The notes under the pieces: generated by a model
The model's database searches: none
What the model was told of the DNA's origin: nothing
What the model saw: the letters and a program-made list of their open reading frames with translations, nothing else
Source: Puniceibacterium sp. IMCC21224
GTDB taxonomy: Bacteria > Pseudomonadota > Alphaproteobacteria > Rhodobacterales > Rhodobacteraceae
Direction of reading: 5' to 3'
DNA length: 64,000 nucleotides
Assembly: GCF_001038505.1 (NCBI RefSeq)
Contig: NZ_LDPY01000002.1
Span: forward strand, 62,001-126,000
Program-made: the position numbers and the translations under genes
Shown here: in pieces, positions 24,678 to 33,720 of the stretch
Numbering within the stretch: position 1 is the first letter of the stretch
Layout: each line of letters opens with the position of its first letter

Positions 24678-27134
24678 TCAGACGAACAGGAAATCCGCGA
24701 CGCTCAGGTCCGTCGCAGTGACGCCGAGCACCTGGATAACGTGGCCGTCGTAGGTCATTGTCACGCTTTGCTGTCCGTCGATGACAGCGTCGGTGATGTT
24801 CAGCGCGTCAACCCTGCCTTGCAGACCGGTGCCCGGCGCGTTGGCGATTCCTGTCATCCGGAACATATCGGCCCCGTCCTGAAAATCGGTGATCAGATCC
24901 AGTTCAGAGGCGTTAAAGCTGTTGAAAATAAACTGATCGGCACCTGCCCCTCCGGCCATCGTGTCATCGCCGGCACCGCCGTTGATCAGATCGTTCCCCT
25001 GCCCGCCAAAAATAAGGTCGTGACGTCCCCCCCCGGCAAGGAAATCGTCGCCGAGTCCGCCGCGGATAATGTCATCGCCTTCACCGCCGCCGATATCGTC
25101 GTTGCCGTCGCCGCCGATCAGGCTGTCACGGCCAGTGCCACCGCCCAGGCTGTCATCCCCCGCACCACCATTGACGGTATCATTGCCAAAGCTGGCACCC
25201 ATCGTGTCGTTACCGTCGCCGCCAGCCGTGGAATCATCCCCCGGGCCACCGTTTACAATGTCATTGCCGGTGCCCCCATCCATGACATCGTCATCCTGAC
25301 CGCCGCCCATGGTGTCATTGCCCGCGCCACCGTTCATGGTATCGTTGCCGGTGCCCCCGCCCATATTGTCATTGCCCCCGCCCCCCGTCACGACATCGTT
25401 GCCATCCGACCCGGACAGCCTGTCATCGCCCAGCCCGCCATCAAGAGTGTCGTCACCAACGCCGCCCGCCGCAATGTCATCACCCGCGCCAGCGTTGATG
25501 ACATCAGCCCCCTCAAGGCCGTCAATCGTGTCCGCGCCGTCCGAGCCTGTGATTGTGTCCGCTGCCGTTGTGCCCGCAGTCGAAACTGCTGCGGCGATGA
25601 TCCCCTCCAGGCCCCCTGCCGCTGGCGTTCCTGTGAACAGCTCCATGGCATAATCAGCGATGATCGCCTTTAAAACGGTGGCCTGCTGCGTGATCAGAGG
25701 CAGCGAACGGTTTTCCAGCCGCTGCTCGGCCTGGATCTGGATGTTCAGGGTGCCATCACCAGACAGTGTTTCAAGCACAAGATCAGGTTCATTCGCGCCA
25801 ATCTGGGCCGCGTTGCCATTTTCGGCCACGGCATTGATGCGCTCAACATTCACACCCAGCGCTACCGCTACGCTGTCGGTGTCCGCGACGGCTGTCGCGT
25901 CGCTGCCGTTATCCGCAACAGAAACCGAGGTCGAGGTGGTCTCGGCCGTCGCTGTCGCTGATCCACTGTCGCTCGACGCGGCAGACGCCGAGGACAGAGA
26001 CAGTGCCGTGGCCAGGGCACTCGCTCCGTTGCTGGCAATCGCCAGCGTGTCGGATGTGTCCACCGCAGTGGCCGCAGCGGCACTGCCATTTTCAGCCAGA
26101 GCGTTGGCGATGGAATTGTCCTGACTGCTCGCAGAGGCGTTGCCGCCCGCTCGGCCAAGACTGGTCGCGGAACTTGTATCCTCGGATGTACTGACGGAGG
26201 TCGCACCAGACTCGGCGCGGGCCGTCGCAACCGAAGCCGTCTGGGCCGACGCGGTTGCATTGCTGCCGGAAACGGCGTCAGCGTCCGCGGCGCTTTGCCC
26301 AAGTGCCGAGGCGACTGCGCCAGAACCGGTTGTCGAAGTTGCGGACGCGGCAGACCCATCAGCCGCAACCGCGTCCGACGTCGCGCCGGTTTCTGCGACG
26401 GCGTTTGCAACGGAATCTGTGGTCGCAGTCGCTGTCGCGGTGCCATCGAACGTCGCCACTGCCGCTGTTGTGGAATTGTCCGCCGCCGTCGACAGCGCGT
26501 ATCCCAAAGTGGCGCGCGCCGTGGCCGTGCTGTTATCCACTGCTGTGGCCGAAACAAGGGTCGCCGCAGGACTGCTGCCATCATCAAAGAACGCCGTCAG
26601 TGCGACATACGTTGTGGTCGCGAAATTGAACCCCTCCAGAACTGTAGCAAGTCCGCCGTCGACGCTGATCCTGGTCAGGGACACTTCTGCTGCGTCTTCG
26701 CCCACCTCGACTTGGGCCGCCAGTTGATCCGGCGCGCCTGCTGTCGGCATCAACTCGATGGTGATGTCTCGTGGTGCTTCACCTGCATCTGCCGCCTCTA
26801 CCTGATAGGTCAGCATACCCGTGCCGCCGCCGTCTCCGATGCTATAATCGATCTCGATGGTGACCGGGCTGTCACCGCTGCCTAGCCCGTCAAACGGTGC
26901 CGTGTCGATCTGGAATGTGCCCTGTGTGCCCGCGCCGCTGACATAGGAAAACCCGGCGGCGTCGGGCGTGACGACCGAGCCATTTACGCGTGCGCCGGTC
27001 AGCGTGAATTGGTCCGCGTTCTGCGTGGCCGCCGCCCCTTGAACACGCTCGACCACATCCGCAAATACAAAGGTGACATCGGTGCCGCGATACAGCGCGC
27101 CAAAATTCAGAATGGTGCCATCTACTAAAATCAC
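24678..27134 (-). CDS. RTX calcium-binding repeat protein with a decapeptide-repeat section
   Basis: 818 residues, acidic. Residues 1-195 form an N-terminal part of unknown fold (a DVVERVQG segment and a beta-rich domain). Residues 240-449 are an unbroken decapeptide repeat rich in Ala, Ser and Thr. Residues about 525-735 hold some two dozen GGxGxDxxx nonapeptides, the calcium-binding beta-roll of type I-secreted proteins. The C terminus, with the FLFV end, would carry the uncleaved secretion signal. The start is a GTG at 27134 with AGGAGAAGATT before it. No T1SS genes are adjacent. No catalytic domain is recognised, so an adhesin, surface-layer or ice/surface-binding role is possible. Confidence 0.85.
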   Translation of the reverse strand: MILVDGTILNFGALYRGTDVTFVFADVVERVQGAAATQNADQFTLTGARVNGSVVTPDAAGFSYVSGAGTQGTFQIDTAPFDGLGSGDSPVTIEIDYSIGDGGGTGMLTYQVEAADAGEAPRDITIELMPTAGAPDQLAAQVEVGEDAAEVSLTRISVDGGLATVLEGFNFATTTYVALTAFFDDGSSPAATLVSATAVDNSTATARATLGYALSTAADNSTTAAVATFDGTATATATTDSVANAVAETGATSDAVAADGSAASATSTTGSGAVASALGQSAADADAVSGSNATASAQTASVATARAESGATSVSTSEDTSSATSLGRAGGNASASSQDNSIANALAENGSAAAATAVDTSDTLAIASNGASALATALSLSSASAASSDSGSATATAETTSTSVSVADNGSDATAVADTDSVAVALGVNVERINAVAENGNAAQIGANEPDLVLETLSGDGTLNIQIQAEQRLENRSLPLITQQATVLKAIIADYAMELFTGTPAAGGLEGIIAAAVSTAGTTAADTITGSDGADTIDGLEGADVINAGAGDDIAAGGVGDDTLDGGLGDDRLSGSDGNDVVTGGGGNDNMGGGTGNDTMNGGAGNDTMGGGQDDDVMDGGTGNDIVNGGPGDDSTAGGDGNDTMGASFGNDTVNGGAGDDSLGGGTGRDSLIGGDGNDDIGGGEGDDIIRGGLGDDFLAGGGRHDLIFGGQGNDLINGGAGDDTMAGGAGADQFIFNSFNASELDLITDFQDGADMFRMTGIANAPGTGLQGRVDALNITDAVIDGQQSVTMTYDGHVIQVLGVTATDLSVADFLFV
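25788..26417 (-). repeat. Coding decapeptide repeat, 21 units of 30 bp
   Basis: When residues 240-449 of the RTX protein are written ten per row, every row fits one pattern. A turn pair (G, D, N or T, then S, A or G) is followed by small residues at every second place. Examples are SNATASAQTA, SVATARAESG, SIANALAENG and SDATAVADTD. Positions 1, 3, 5 and 7 are almost always Ser, Ala, Thr or Gly. No unit is longer or shorter. The DNA has diverged, so the repeat is held at protein level. Confidence 0.85.
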
Positions 27135-27577
27135 AATCTTCTCCTAATATGAGATTGACGGAAAATCATCATGTAGAGCGGGCTGTATTTCATGCCCGGT
27201 GAACTCAATTTACGAATTTTTCGACACGAAACGCTTTTGACATCGGCACGGAAATTTTCGATGCGAAACTCCACTGTCAGCCTGCCAACTTCCGGCAGTC
27301 CGATCAAGGTTTTCTTCAAGGCGGTGTTGAGTTCGGACGACATCAGGATTGGCGATGGACGTTGGCAATTGGGCAGCCCGCACTGGATCTCTGATGTCTC
27401 GAGGGGATCCCATCGCCGGGTATCCTGTGCAGGCCGGTCGCCACATGTGTCATCCGCGCCTGCCAACGCCCGCTCGGCGCATTTCATCGGAAAACTGGTC
27501 CGATGTTACTGGTCCAAGTCGCCAAGCTCTTCTAAGCTGATCGCGCATACATCAGACAATCATACGGATTGACCAAT
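27135..27577. other. Intergenic region between divergent RTX and hydrolase genes
   Basis: 443 bp without a credible gene: the open frames on either strand match no family I know and lack start signals. It should hold the promoters of both flanking genes. The ribosome-binding site of the RTX gene (AGGAGAAGATT) is at its left edge. I see no strong palindrome or RNA element in it. Confidence 0.5.
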
Positions 27578-28396
27578 ATGAACACCACTCTGGCACCAGG
27601 CGCAATCGAACCCTTTGAGCTGTTTGCGATCAGCTATGCGCGTCATTCCCAGCGCACCAACAAGGATAATTTTATCGGCGGAGATTTCCACGAATCGTCA
27701 GACCTCGCTTATTATGTGTGGGTCGCGCGGCGCGGGGATCGCCTGTTCCTGATTGACACCGGCTTTGGCCCGGATGCGGCGGCAGCGCGTGGGCGTGAAC
27801 TGTTTCAGACGCCAGCGCAACGCTTGCGCGGTTTCGGCATAGACCCGGCGCAGATCGACGATGTCATTCTCACCCACCTTCATTATGATCATGCCGGCAC
27901 GCTTGCGGATTTTCCCAAGGCCACCTTTCATGTTCAGGATTCCGAGGCGGCCTATGCGACGGGACGCTGCATGTGCCACGGCTACCTGCGGCAGCCGTTT
28001 GATGTCGAGGATATCGTTTCTTACGTTCGCCACCTGTATGGCGGACGCGTCGCGTTTCACGACGGCATCAGCCAGTTGGCGGACGGTCTGTCGCTACACC
28101 GTATCGGTGGCCATTCCGCGGGGCTACAGGTGGTGCGGGTCTGGACCCGGCGTGGCTGGGTGGTCATCGCGTCGGACGCCTCGCACCTTTATGCCAATCT
28201 GAACGACGCAAACCCGTTTCCTGTTGTCTACGACGTTGCCTCAATGTTGGAGGGGTTCCGAACAGTGGTGCGCCTTGCCGATTCTGAGGATCACGTCATT
28301 CCCGGGCACGATCCAATGGTCATGACCCTTTACCCGCCGGTCGCTGCGGATCTGGAGGGACAGGTTTTTCGCCTGGATGTGCCGCCAAAAGTCTGA
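27578..28396 (+). CDS. Metallo-beta-lactamase-fold hydrolase (lactonase-like)
   Basis: 272 residues from the ATG at 27578 (an in-frame TTG at 27569 is possible). The zinc motif THLHYDHAG is at about residues 99-107 (H100, H102, D104, H105). Further ligands are in RIGGHSAGLQ, ASDASHLY and IPGHDP. The order and spacing resemble the AHL-lactonase and 4-pyridoxolactonase group of the superfamily. It is cytoplasmic, with no signal peptide. Its stop is three bases from the stop of the convergent TRAP permease gene. It may open a lactone in a catabolic pathway or degrade acyl-homoserine lactones; sequence alone does not decide. Confidence 0.85.
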   Translation: MNTTLAPGAIEPFELFAISYARHSQRTNKDNFIGGDFHESSDLAYYVWVARRGDRLFLIDTGFGPDAAAARGRELFQTPAQRLRGFGIDPAQIDDVILTHLHYDHAGTLADFPKATFHVQDSEAAYATGRCMCHGYLRQPFDVEDIVSYVRHLYGGRVAFHDGISQLADGLSLHRIGGHSAGLQVVRVWTRRGWVVIASDASHLYANLNDANPFPVVYDVASMLEGFRTVVRLADSEDHVIPGHDPMVMTLYPPVAADLEGQVFRLDVPPKV

Positions 28397-28399
28397 GAC

Positions 28400-30448
28400 C
28401 TATTCGAGCTGATGCGGCAACCAAAGAACAATCTCGGGCACCGTATAGATCAGGGCCAGGAATGCTACGATCACAGCGACAAAGGGCATGACGCCATAGA
28501 CGATTTCCCTCATCGGGGGGGAGTCGCTGGACACACCGCGCAGGATGAACAGGATGATCCCCACCGGTGGCGTCACCAGCCCGAGTTCGATCATGATGAC
28601 CAGAAACACCCCGAACCAAAGGGGATCAACCCCGATCGACATCATCAAGGGAAAGGTCACCGGCAGGGTCATCAGCATCATCGAAATCGATTCGATGAAC
28701 ATGCCCAGCAGGACATAGATCGCGGCGATGATCGTCACCACCAGCCACGGCGAAAGCTCGGCCGCGGAAAAGACCGATACAAGCGTCTTGGGGATGCGCA
28801 TGAAATCAAAGACCCAGCTCATGATCGCGGCCCCGACCACGATGAGCAGCAGAAACGACGTGATGCGCACAGTCTCAATCGCGGTGTCATAGAGCGCGCG
28901 CCATGTCAGCATCCCGCGCGCAAGGCAGATCACCAGTGACGCAGCTACGCCCACTCCGCCGGCTTCGCTGGGCGTGGCAACACCAGCATAGAGCGACCCC
29001 AGGACGGCCACGATCACCAGGATGAACGGCAGGACCGACAGTGAACCGCGAAGCTTTTCTTTCATCGAATAGGAATCGCCGCGCGGCGTGGCTGCAGGCT
29101 GAAAAAACGACCATGCGGTGACGCAGGCCATGAACCCCAGGCTCAGAAGAAGCCCCGGCACAACACCGGCCACAAAAAGCTGCGTGACCGGCACGCCCAC
29201 GGTCGTCCCGTAGATGATCATCGCGATGCTGGGTGGGATCAGAATCCCGAGCGTCGCCCCCGCAGCAACAACGCCGTAGGTCAGACGCGTGCTGTACCCA
29301 CGCGATATCATCTCGGGGCAGGCAACCTTGCCCATGGTTGCGGCAGTTGCAAGGCTCGACCCAGAAACGGCGGCAAAAACCGCCGAGGCACCGACCGTGG
29401 CGTGGGCGATACCGCCCGGTGTCCGCCCGAACCAGCGGGTCAGTGAATCAAACAGCTCTCGGGTCACGCCGCTGCGGATCAGCAACGCCCCCATCAGCAC
29501 GAACATCGGCACAGCGGTCAGGGTGAAGGTGTTCACACTATTCCAGGACCGCTCAGCCAAAAGCGATAGCTGTGGACGAGGCATCAGAAATATCAGTCCA
29601 AGCAGACCCACAAGTCCCAGTGTCAGGGCCACCCGGACCCCGAGGATAAGCAGCGCAAAAAGACACCCGACAAGGAGCAGGCTTTGAACCAGCAACCCGG
29701 CACCGCTCGCCAGCCAGAAAACTGTACCCGAGCCTACGATGATCGCGGCAAGCACGCCACAAAGCCGGGGACCGTTTAGCAACAGACAGGCGCCAAGTAC
29801 GGCGGTCACGATCGCGGCAGAGCCGAGGTCGACACGCAGCTTTGCGATTGCAACCGGGCGGTCCCCCAACGCCAGCAGCAGCAAGAACAGCGCCAGAAAG
29901 AGCAGCACGACACCGATTTCGCGGGCGCGGGATGCGATACTGTCACGGAAAATGTCGGCGAGGATGGACCAGAAGAACGCGATATAGCCCAAGGTCACGA
30001 ACAGCTCGGGGATCCATTGCGGCGTGCCAAGCAGACCCCAATCCCGTGTTCCATTGACGTATTCGGACCAGTTGAACGCCGCCATCTGCCAGCCCGTGAA
30101 CAGAACAAACGTCAGACCCAGCCAGTTTGTCAAATGTTCGAGGCCGCGACGCGACTCCCCGTTGATATTGGTGATGAGCAGCTCAACTTGTACATGATCG
30201 CCGCTGCGCTGTGCCTTGGCGAGACCCAGAAAGGTCATCCCGACAAGCAGATAGGTCGCAATGTCGCTGCCCCAGTAGGTGGGTTCGTTCAGCACGTATC
30301 TTGAGAAGATTTCGAAACAGACGATGCAGGTCATAACCAAAAGCGCCAGGGCGCTAAGTACGCCGGTGGCCTCGGTGATCCTGTCGATTGTGGTTACAAT
30401 AGCCGATGGCTTTGGCTGACCTGTGTCGGCCACATCTTCAGTGAACAC
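28400..30448 (-). CDS. TRAP transporter fused small-large permease (DctQM)
   Basis: About 682 residues. The DctQ half (ATGVLSALALLVMTCIVCFE and FSRYVLNEPTYWG) is followed by several extra helices and then the DctM half, with GSSLATAATMGKVACPEM, TLGILIPPSIAMIIYG and GLVTPPVGIILFILRGV. I chose the GTG at 30448, which has GGGGAGAG four bases upstream, over the TTG at 30466. It is divergent from a dctP gene, an arrangement less common than a dctPQM operon; the two probably form one transporter controlled from the shared gap. Confidence 0.9.
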   Translation of the reverse strand: MFTEDVADTGQPKPSAIVTTIDRITEATGVLSALALLVMTCIVCFEIFSRYVLNEPTYWGSDIATYLLVGMTFLGLAKAQRSGDHVQVELLITNINGESRRGLEHLTNWLGLTFVLFTGWQMAAFNWSEYVNGTRDWGLLGTPQWIPELFVTLGYIAFFWSILADIFRDSIASRAREIGVVLLFLALFLLLLALGDRPVAIAKLRVDLGSAAIVTAVLGACLLLNGPRLCGVLAAIIVGSGTVFWLASGAGLLVQSLLLVGCLFALLILGVRVALTLGLVGLLGLIFLMPRPQLSLLAERSWNSVNTFTLTAVPMFVLMGALLIRSGVTRELFDSLTRWFGRTPGGIAHATVGASAVFAAVSGSSLATAATMGKVACPEMISRGYSTRLTYGVVAAGATLGILIPPSIAMIIYGTTVGVPVTQLFVAGVVPGLLLSLGFMACVTAWSFFQPAATPRGDSYSMKEKLRGSLSVLPFILVIVAVLGSLYAGVATPSEAGGVGVAASLVICLARGMLTWRALYDTAIETVRITSFLLLIVVGAAIMSWVFDFMRIPKTLVSVFSAAELSPWLVVTIIAAIYVLLGMFIESISMMLMTLPVTFPLMMSIGVDPLWFGVFLVIMIELGLVTPPVGIILFILRGVSSDSPPMREIVYGVMPFVAVIVAFLALIYTVPEIVLWLPHQLE

Positions 30449-30524
30449 GCTTCTCTCCCCAGTCAATGGACCACGACCCCGGCACTGAGGGTCGGGATAT
30501 CAAATGGGCTTGCCTATTGCAATG

Positions 30525-30560
30525 TTATGTATGATCGTAAGACAATGTTAGTCATACAAT
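30525..30560. promoter_or_regulatory. Candidate GntR-type operators between divergent TRAP genes
   Basis: GTCATACAAT at 30551-30560 is the reverse complement of ATTGTATGAC, also found at 33627-33636. A near match, ATGTATGATC, is at 30527-30536. The pair lies in the AT-rich gap between dctQM and dctP. The same core recurs in other promoter regions up to 43.5 kb, so a shared FadR-type regulator, probably the one encoded at 40.4-41.1 kb, may act here. Confidence 0.45.
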
Positions 30561-30643
30561 CACAAAAAATTTGAAACTAGCATCCTGCCCCCACTCACGA
30601 CAGGGCTTAGCAGAATCTGAACCGAAAGAGGAGGAGAACCGAA

Positions 30644-31705
30644 ATGCTTTCAAGACTCTCAAATAGGAATCGCCGACACAGGGCTTCGAACAGGCTAACA
30701 AGCGCCTGCGCATCCATACTTGTTGCTGCAGGCATGCAGTTGGGCGTGGTCGGCGCTGCCGCTGCGCAGGACATGGACCTGACCATGGGCATCCTGTCCA
30801 CCCCGAATTCGCTTTACCTCAAGATGATGGAAGAGGTGCCCGGGCGGTTTGAGCGCGCCACTGGTGGTAAGGTCAAGGTGACGCTGAACGATTCGCTTGT
30901 CGGCGGAACGCAGATCACGGCCTCTGTGCGCGACGGGCGCGTGCCCATGTCCGGCGCGCTGCACACCTATCTCGCTGCCGAAGAGCCGCGTCTTGGTGTG
31001 TTCAACCTGCCCGGACTTATCAACAATATGGCCGAGTATGCCTATCTCTGTAACGCCTTCTGGTGTGGCGACGTTGAGAACCTCTGGGCCGAAAAGTGGA
31101 ACTCGGTGGTGTTGGCAGAGGGGGCCTGGTGCAGCCAGGCGCTATTCTCGACCGAGCCGATTCGCACGCTCGAGGATTTCAAGGGCAAGAAACTGCGCGT
31201 TCACAATCCGCAGACCGCGTCACTGATGGAGGCGCTTGGCGCAAAGCCGTCGCCACTGCCCCTGTCCGAAGTTGCCCCGGCATTGCAACGTGGCGTGATC
31301 GACGGTGTATTCACGTCGACCTGCTATGGCAACGGGCAGGAATACTGGCGCGTCGCCCCCAACGTGCAGAACTGGAAAATCGGCCCGATCACCGGCTGGG
31401 TCGTCATTATGAACAAAGATATCTGGGACGAAATCCCCGAAGACCAGCAGACCGCGATCCGCGCCGAAATGAAGAGCCTTGAGAACGAAGCGCTCTATAA
31501 TTTCTATAGCGTCGTGAATGCCGCTGTGGACGAGATGAAAGCCGAGGGCATCGAGCTGTGGACCGCACCGCAATCCGAGGTGGACCGCGTCACCGCACCG
31601 GAATACTCGGACGCGGCATATCAATCCTTTTATGATCGCGCCAAGGAAGTTGGATTTGACGGCGAAGCCTATGTCGAGAAAGCGCGTCGCGTCCTGGGCA
31701 AGTGA
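30644..31705 (+). CDS. TRAP transporter solute-binding protein (DctP family)
   Basis: 353 residues with a long basic N terminus and a signal peptide ending in GAAAAQD near residue 42. The mature part shows DctP features: SLVGGTQITASVRDGRVPM, LEDFKGKKLRVHNPQTASLM with the conserved arginine, and KPSPLPLSEVAPALQRGVIDG. The start has GAGGAGGAG upstream. It pairs with the divergent fused permease. Several cysteines (YLCNAFWCGDV and GAWCSQ) are unusual for this family and may form a disulphide in the periplasm. It is followed by a strong terminator. Confidence 0.9.
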   Translation: MLSRLSNRNRRHRASNRLTSACASILVAAGMQLGVVGAAAAQDMDLTMGILSTPNSLYLKMMEEVPGRFERATGGKVKVTLNDSLVGGTQITASVRDGRVPMSGALHTYLAAEEPRLGVFNLPGLINNMAEYAYLCNAFWCGDVENLWAEKWNSVVLAEGAWCSQALFSTEPIRTLEDFKGKKLRVHNPQTASLMEALGAKPSPLPLSEVAPALQRGVIDGVFTSTCYGNGQEYWRVAPNVQNWKIGPITGWVVIMNKDIWDEIPEDQQTAIRAEMKSLENEALYNFYSVVNAAVDEMKAEGIELWTAPQSEVDRVTAPEYSDAAYQSFYDRAKEVGFDGEAYVEKARRVLGK

Positions 31706-31707
31706 AT

Positions 31708-31743
31708 AAAAATGGCCCGCCCTTTGCAAGGCGGGCCATTTTT
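31708..31743. terminator. Strong bidirectional terminator
   Basis: A perfect 14-bp stem: AAAAATGGCCCGCC at 31708-31721 pairs with GGCGGGCCATTTTT at 31730-31743 around an 8-base loop. With A-run on one side and T-run on the other it can work as an intrinsic terminator in both directions. It sits exactly between the convergent dctP and SDR genes. Confidence 0.92.
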
Positions 31744-31762
31744 CCATAGACATTCGTTGGGG

Positions 31763-32539
31763 TCAGATACCCTGAGTCGCGCCGCCATCCACGATAAACG
31801 TCGCACCGGTGATATACCCGGCCTCAGCCGAGCAGAGATATCGCACCATCGAGGCAATATCGCCGGGCGTGCCATAGGCTCCGATACCCAGATCGTCGCG
31901 CATCTGCTGCATTGCATCCTCACGCGTCAGTCCGGCCTGAGCGGCGAAAGTGTCAATGCGTCGCGCCAGACGGTCGGTTTCGATATGTCCGGGGCAGACC
32001 ACGTTGACCCGTGGTGCCCTTGGCCGCTTGGACACTGCCTTGGAAAAGTTGATCAAAGCGGCATTCACGGGCCCGCCGATACTGAACTGCGGCTCTGGCG
32101 TCTGCGCACCAATGCCGGAAATGTTGACGACGCAGCCCCGGCTGTCCTCAAGGGATGTCCACGCCGCACGACAAAATCGCACCGTCGCATGATATTTCAG
32201 GGCAAAGCCTGACAGGTGCAAATCGTCCTCAAGGTCCAGAAAATCGCCACGCTGGGTGTCCCCGGCATTGTTGACCAGAATGTCGATACGCCCAAAGGCT
32301 TCGATCACCTGGGCGATGACGGCGCCCGGGGCCTCGGGCTGGCTCAGATCGGCAGGCAGCACGAGGCTGCCCCCGGCGCCACGCTCTTTCGCCTCGGTCG
32401 CAACCTCGGCCAGTGCTTTTGGGTCGCGTGCCGTGAGGGCAAGGATGCAACCCTCTTCGGCCAGGGCCAATGCGATGGCGCGGCCAAGGCCGCGACTGGC
32501 GCCTGTTACGACGGCGACGCGTGGACGTGTCTCAGTCAT
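31763..32539 (-). CDS. Short-chain dehydrogenase/reductase family protein lacking the YxxxK motif
   Basis: 258 residues with the Rossmann nucleotide loop TGASRGLGRAIA, the NNAG motif, a NISG serine strand and the C-terminal GATFIVDGG. At the place of the catalytic tyrosine-lysine pair the sequence reads QFSIGGPVNAALINF, with no YxxxK. It may use other residues or have another reaction. It lies 32 bp downstream of the hydroxyisobutyrate-dehydrogenase-type gene in the same direction and is closed by the shared terminator. Confidence 0.85.
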   Translation of the reverse strand: MTETRPRVAVVTGASRGLGRAIALALAEEGCILALTARDPKALAEVATEAKERGAGGSLVLPADLSQPEAPGAVIAQVIEAFGRIDILVNNAGDTQRGDFLDLEDDLHLSGFALKYHATVRFCRAAWTSLEDSRGCVVNISGIGAQTPEPQFSIGGPVNAALINFSKAVSKRPRAPRVNVVCPGHIETDRLARRIDTFAAQAGLTREDAMQQMRDDLGIGAYGTPGDIASMVRYLCSAEAGYITGATFIVDGGATQGI

Positions 32540-32571
32540 GGTCTATTCCCTTTCGAAAACATGTCCGGACC

Positions 32572-33477
32572 TCAGCTATTGGTCACTGCCGGTACTTCGT
32601 GCTTGGCCCATTCCTCGATCACACACATGATCCGCGTCATGTCGACGTCATAGCCCAGATGATCGCGCGTCAGGTTCAGCATCTGACGCACAGCGGTGCC
32701 GACGGGCATCGGCACACCCATCCTGTCAGCCTCTTCAAGGCATAGACGTGCGTCCTTGGCCGATAGGCCGATGGCCATGCCGAAATCGAACTTGCGCGAC
32801 AGCATGTGCTTGGGAAACTTGTCTGTCGTCGTGGTGTTGCGGCCCGAGCCGGCGTTGAACACACTGAGCATTGCCTCCGGGTCAAGCCCGGACTTGGCGC
32901 CCAGCACCATCGCCTCGGAGGTGATTGCCAGTGCGGCTGTGGACATGAGGTTGTTGAGCACCTTCATGGTCTGGCCCTGCCCCGCGGCGGTTCCGACGGC
33001 GAAAACCTTGCCAAGGTTTTCAAGCGCCGGGACAAGTGGCTTTGTCACATCCTCGGGGCCCGCAAGCATCAGCGCCAGGGTGCCGGCCTGCGCCCCCTCG
33101 GCCCCGCCGCTGACCGGACAATCGACGAACGTACGCCCCGCCTGCATGACGTTGGCGGCGATATCCTTGGCAGCTTGGGGTCCGGTGGTCGAAAGATCGA
33201 CGATCACCTTGGCGCCGTCCGCCGACAACAGGCCATTCGGCCCGCAAACCACAGCAGTCACCACATCCGGCGTCGGCAGTGACAACAGCACGACAGGCGC
33301 CTGTGCGGCCCCCTCGGGTCCCGATCCGGCCAGCGCCGCACCTGCTTTGCTGATCGCCTTGCAGGCGGCATCACTCGGGTCGAATGCAATGACGGAATAT
33401 CCCGCCTGTATGAGACGGGCCGCCATTGGCCGCCCCATCGTTCCGAGTCCGATAAAGCAAAAGTCGTAGGTGTTCAC
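32572..33477 (-). CDS. 3-hydroxyisobutyrate dehydrogenase family NAD(P)-dependent oxidoreductase
   Basis: 301 residues. The dinucleotide loop is FIGLGTMGRPMAARL, the substrate-binding DCPVSGGAEGAQAGTLALML segment is at about residue 120, and the catalytic lysine is in GQTMKVLNNL. The family oxidises beta-hydroxy acids such as 3-hydroxyisobutyrate, tartronate semialdehyde or sulfolactaldehyde-type compounds. It heads the short minus-strand operon with the SDR and faces the TAXI transporter operon across a gap containing the GntR-type motif. Confidence 0.9.
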   Translation of the reverse strand: MNTYDFCFIGLGTMGRPMAARLIQAGYSVIAFDPSDAACKAISKAGAALAGSGPEGAAQAPVVLLSLPTPDVVTAVVCGPNGLLSADGAKVIVDLSTTGPQAAKDIAANVMQAGRTFVDCPVSGGAEGAQAGTLALMLAGPEDVTKPLVPALENLGKVFAVGTAAGQGQTMKVLNNLMSTAALAITSEAMVLGAKSGLDPEAMLSVFNAGSGRNTTTTDKFPKHMLSRKFDFGMAIGLSAKDARLCLEEADRMGVPMPVGTAVRQMLNLTRDHLGYDVDMTRIMCVIEEWAKHEVPAVTNS

Positions 33478-33547
33478 GTCGATATCCCGTCATTGTGGTT
33501 TGGCCATGGAAGTAAAGTAATGCACGCGCCTGGCCAGTTGCATATGT

Positions 33548-33636
33548 TTGTATAATCATCATACAATTTTTTGAGTGTCAATGATTGACCTTCCCCTGAA
33601 ACCCGGTATGAATCGGCTAGTGCTAGATTGTATGAC
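33548..33636. promoter_or_regulatory. Candidate GntR-type operators before the TAXI-TRAP operon
   Basis: TTGTATAATCATCATACAA at 33548-33566 is a 19-base inverted repeat with arms TTGTAT/ATACAA. ATTGTATGAC at 33627-33636 repeats the same core. Both lie in the gap between the divergent dehydrogenase and TAXI-binding-protein genes and match motifs near 30.5 and 41.2 kb. Confidence 0.5.
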
Positions 33637-33720
33637 TGGATGATTGACTTCTTCACAGCCGATGCGCGATCCGCACTTCGCCCGGCCAACAAAAGGCCCG
33701 TATTCTGGGAGGAATATCAG

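Noticed and set aside
24639..25673. A 344-codon plus-strand frame rich in VIA and TTVD repeats
   Set aside because: The repetition is the mirror of the RTX nonapeptide codons on the minus strand and not an independent protein.
27131..27487. A 118-codon minus-strand frame upstream of the RTX gene
   Set aside because: No ribosome-binding site and no family resemblance; the region is better explained as the divergent control region.
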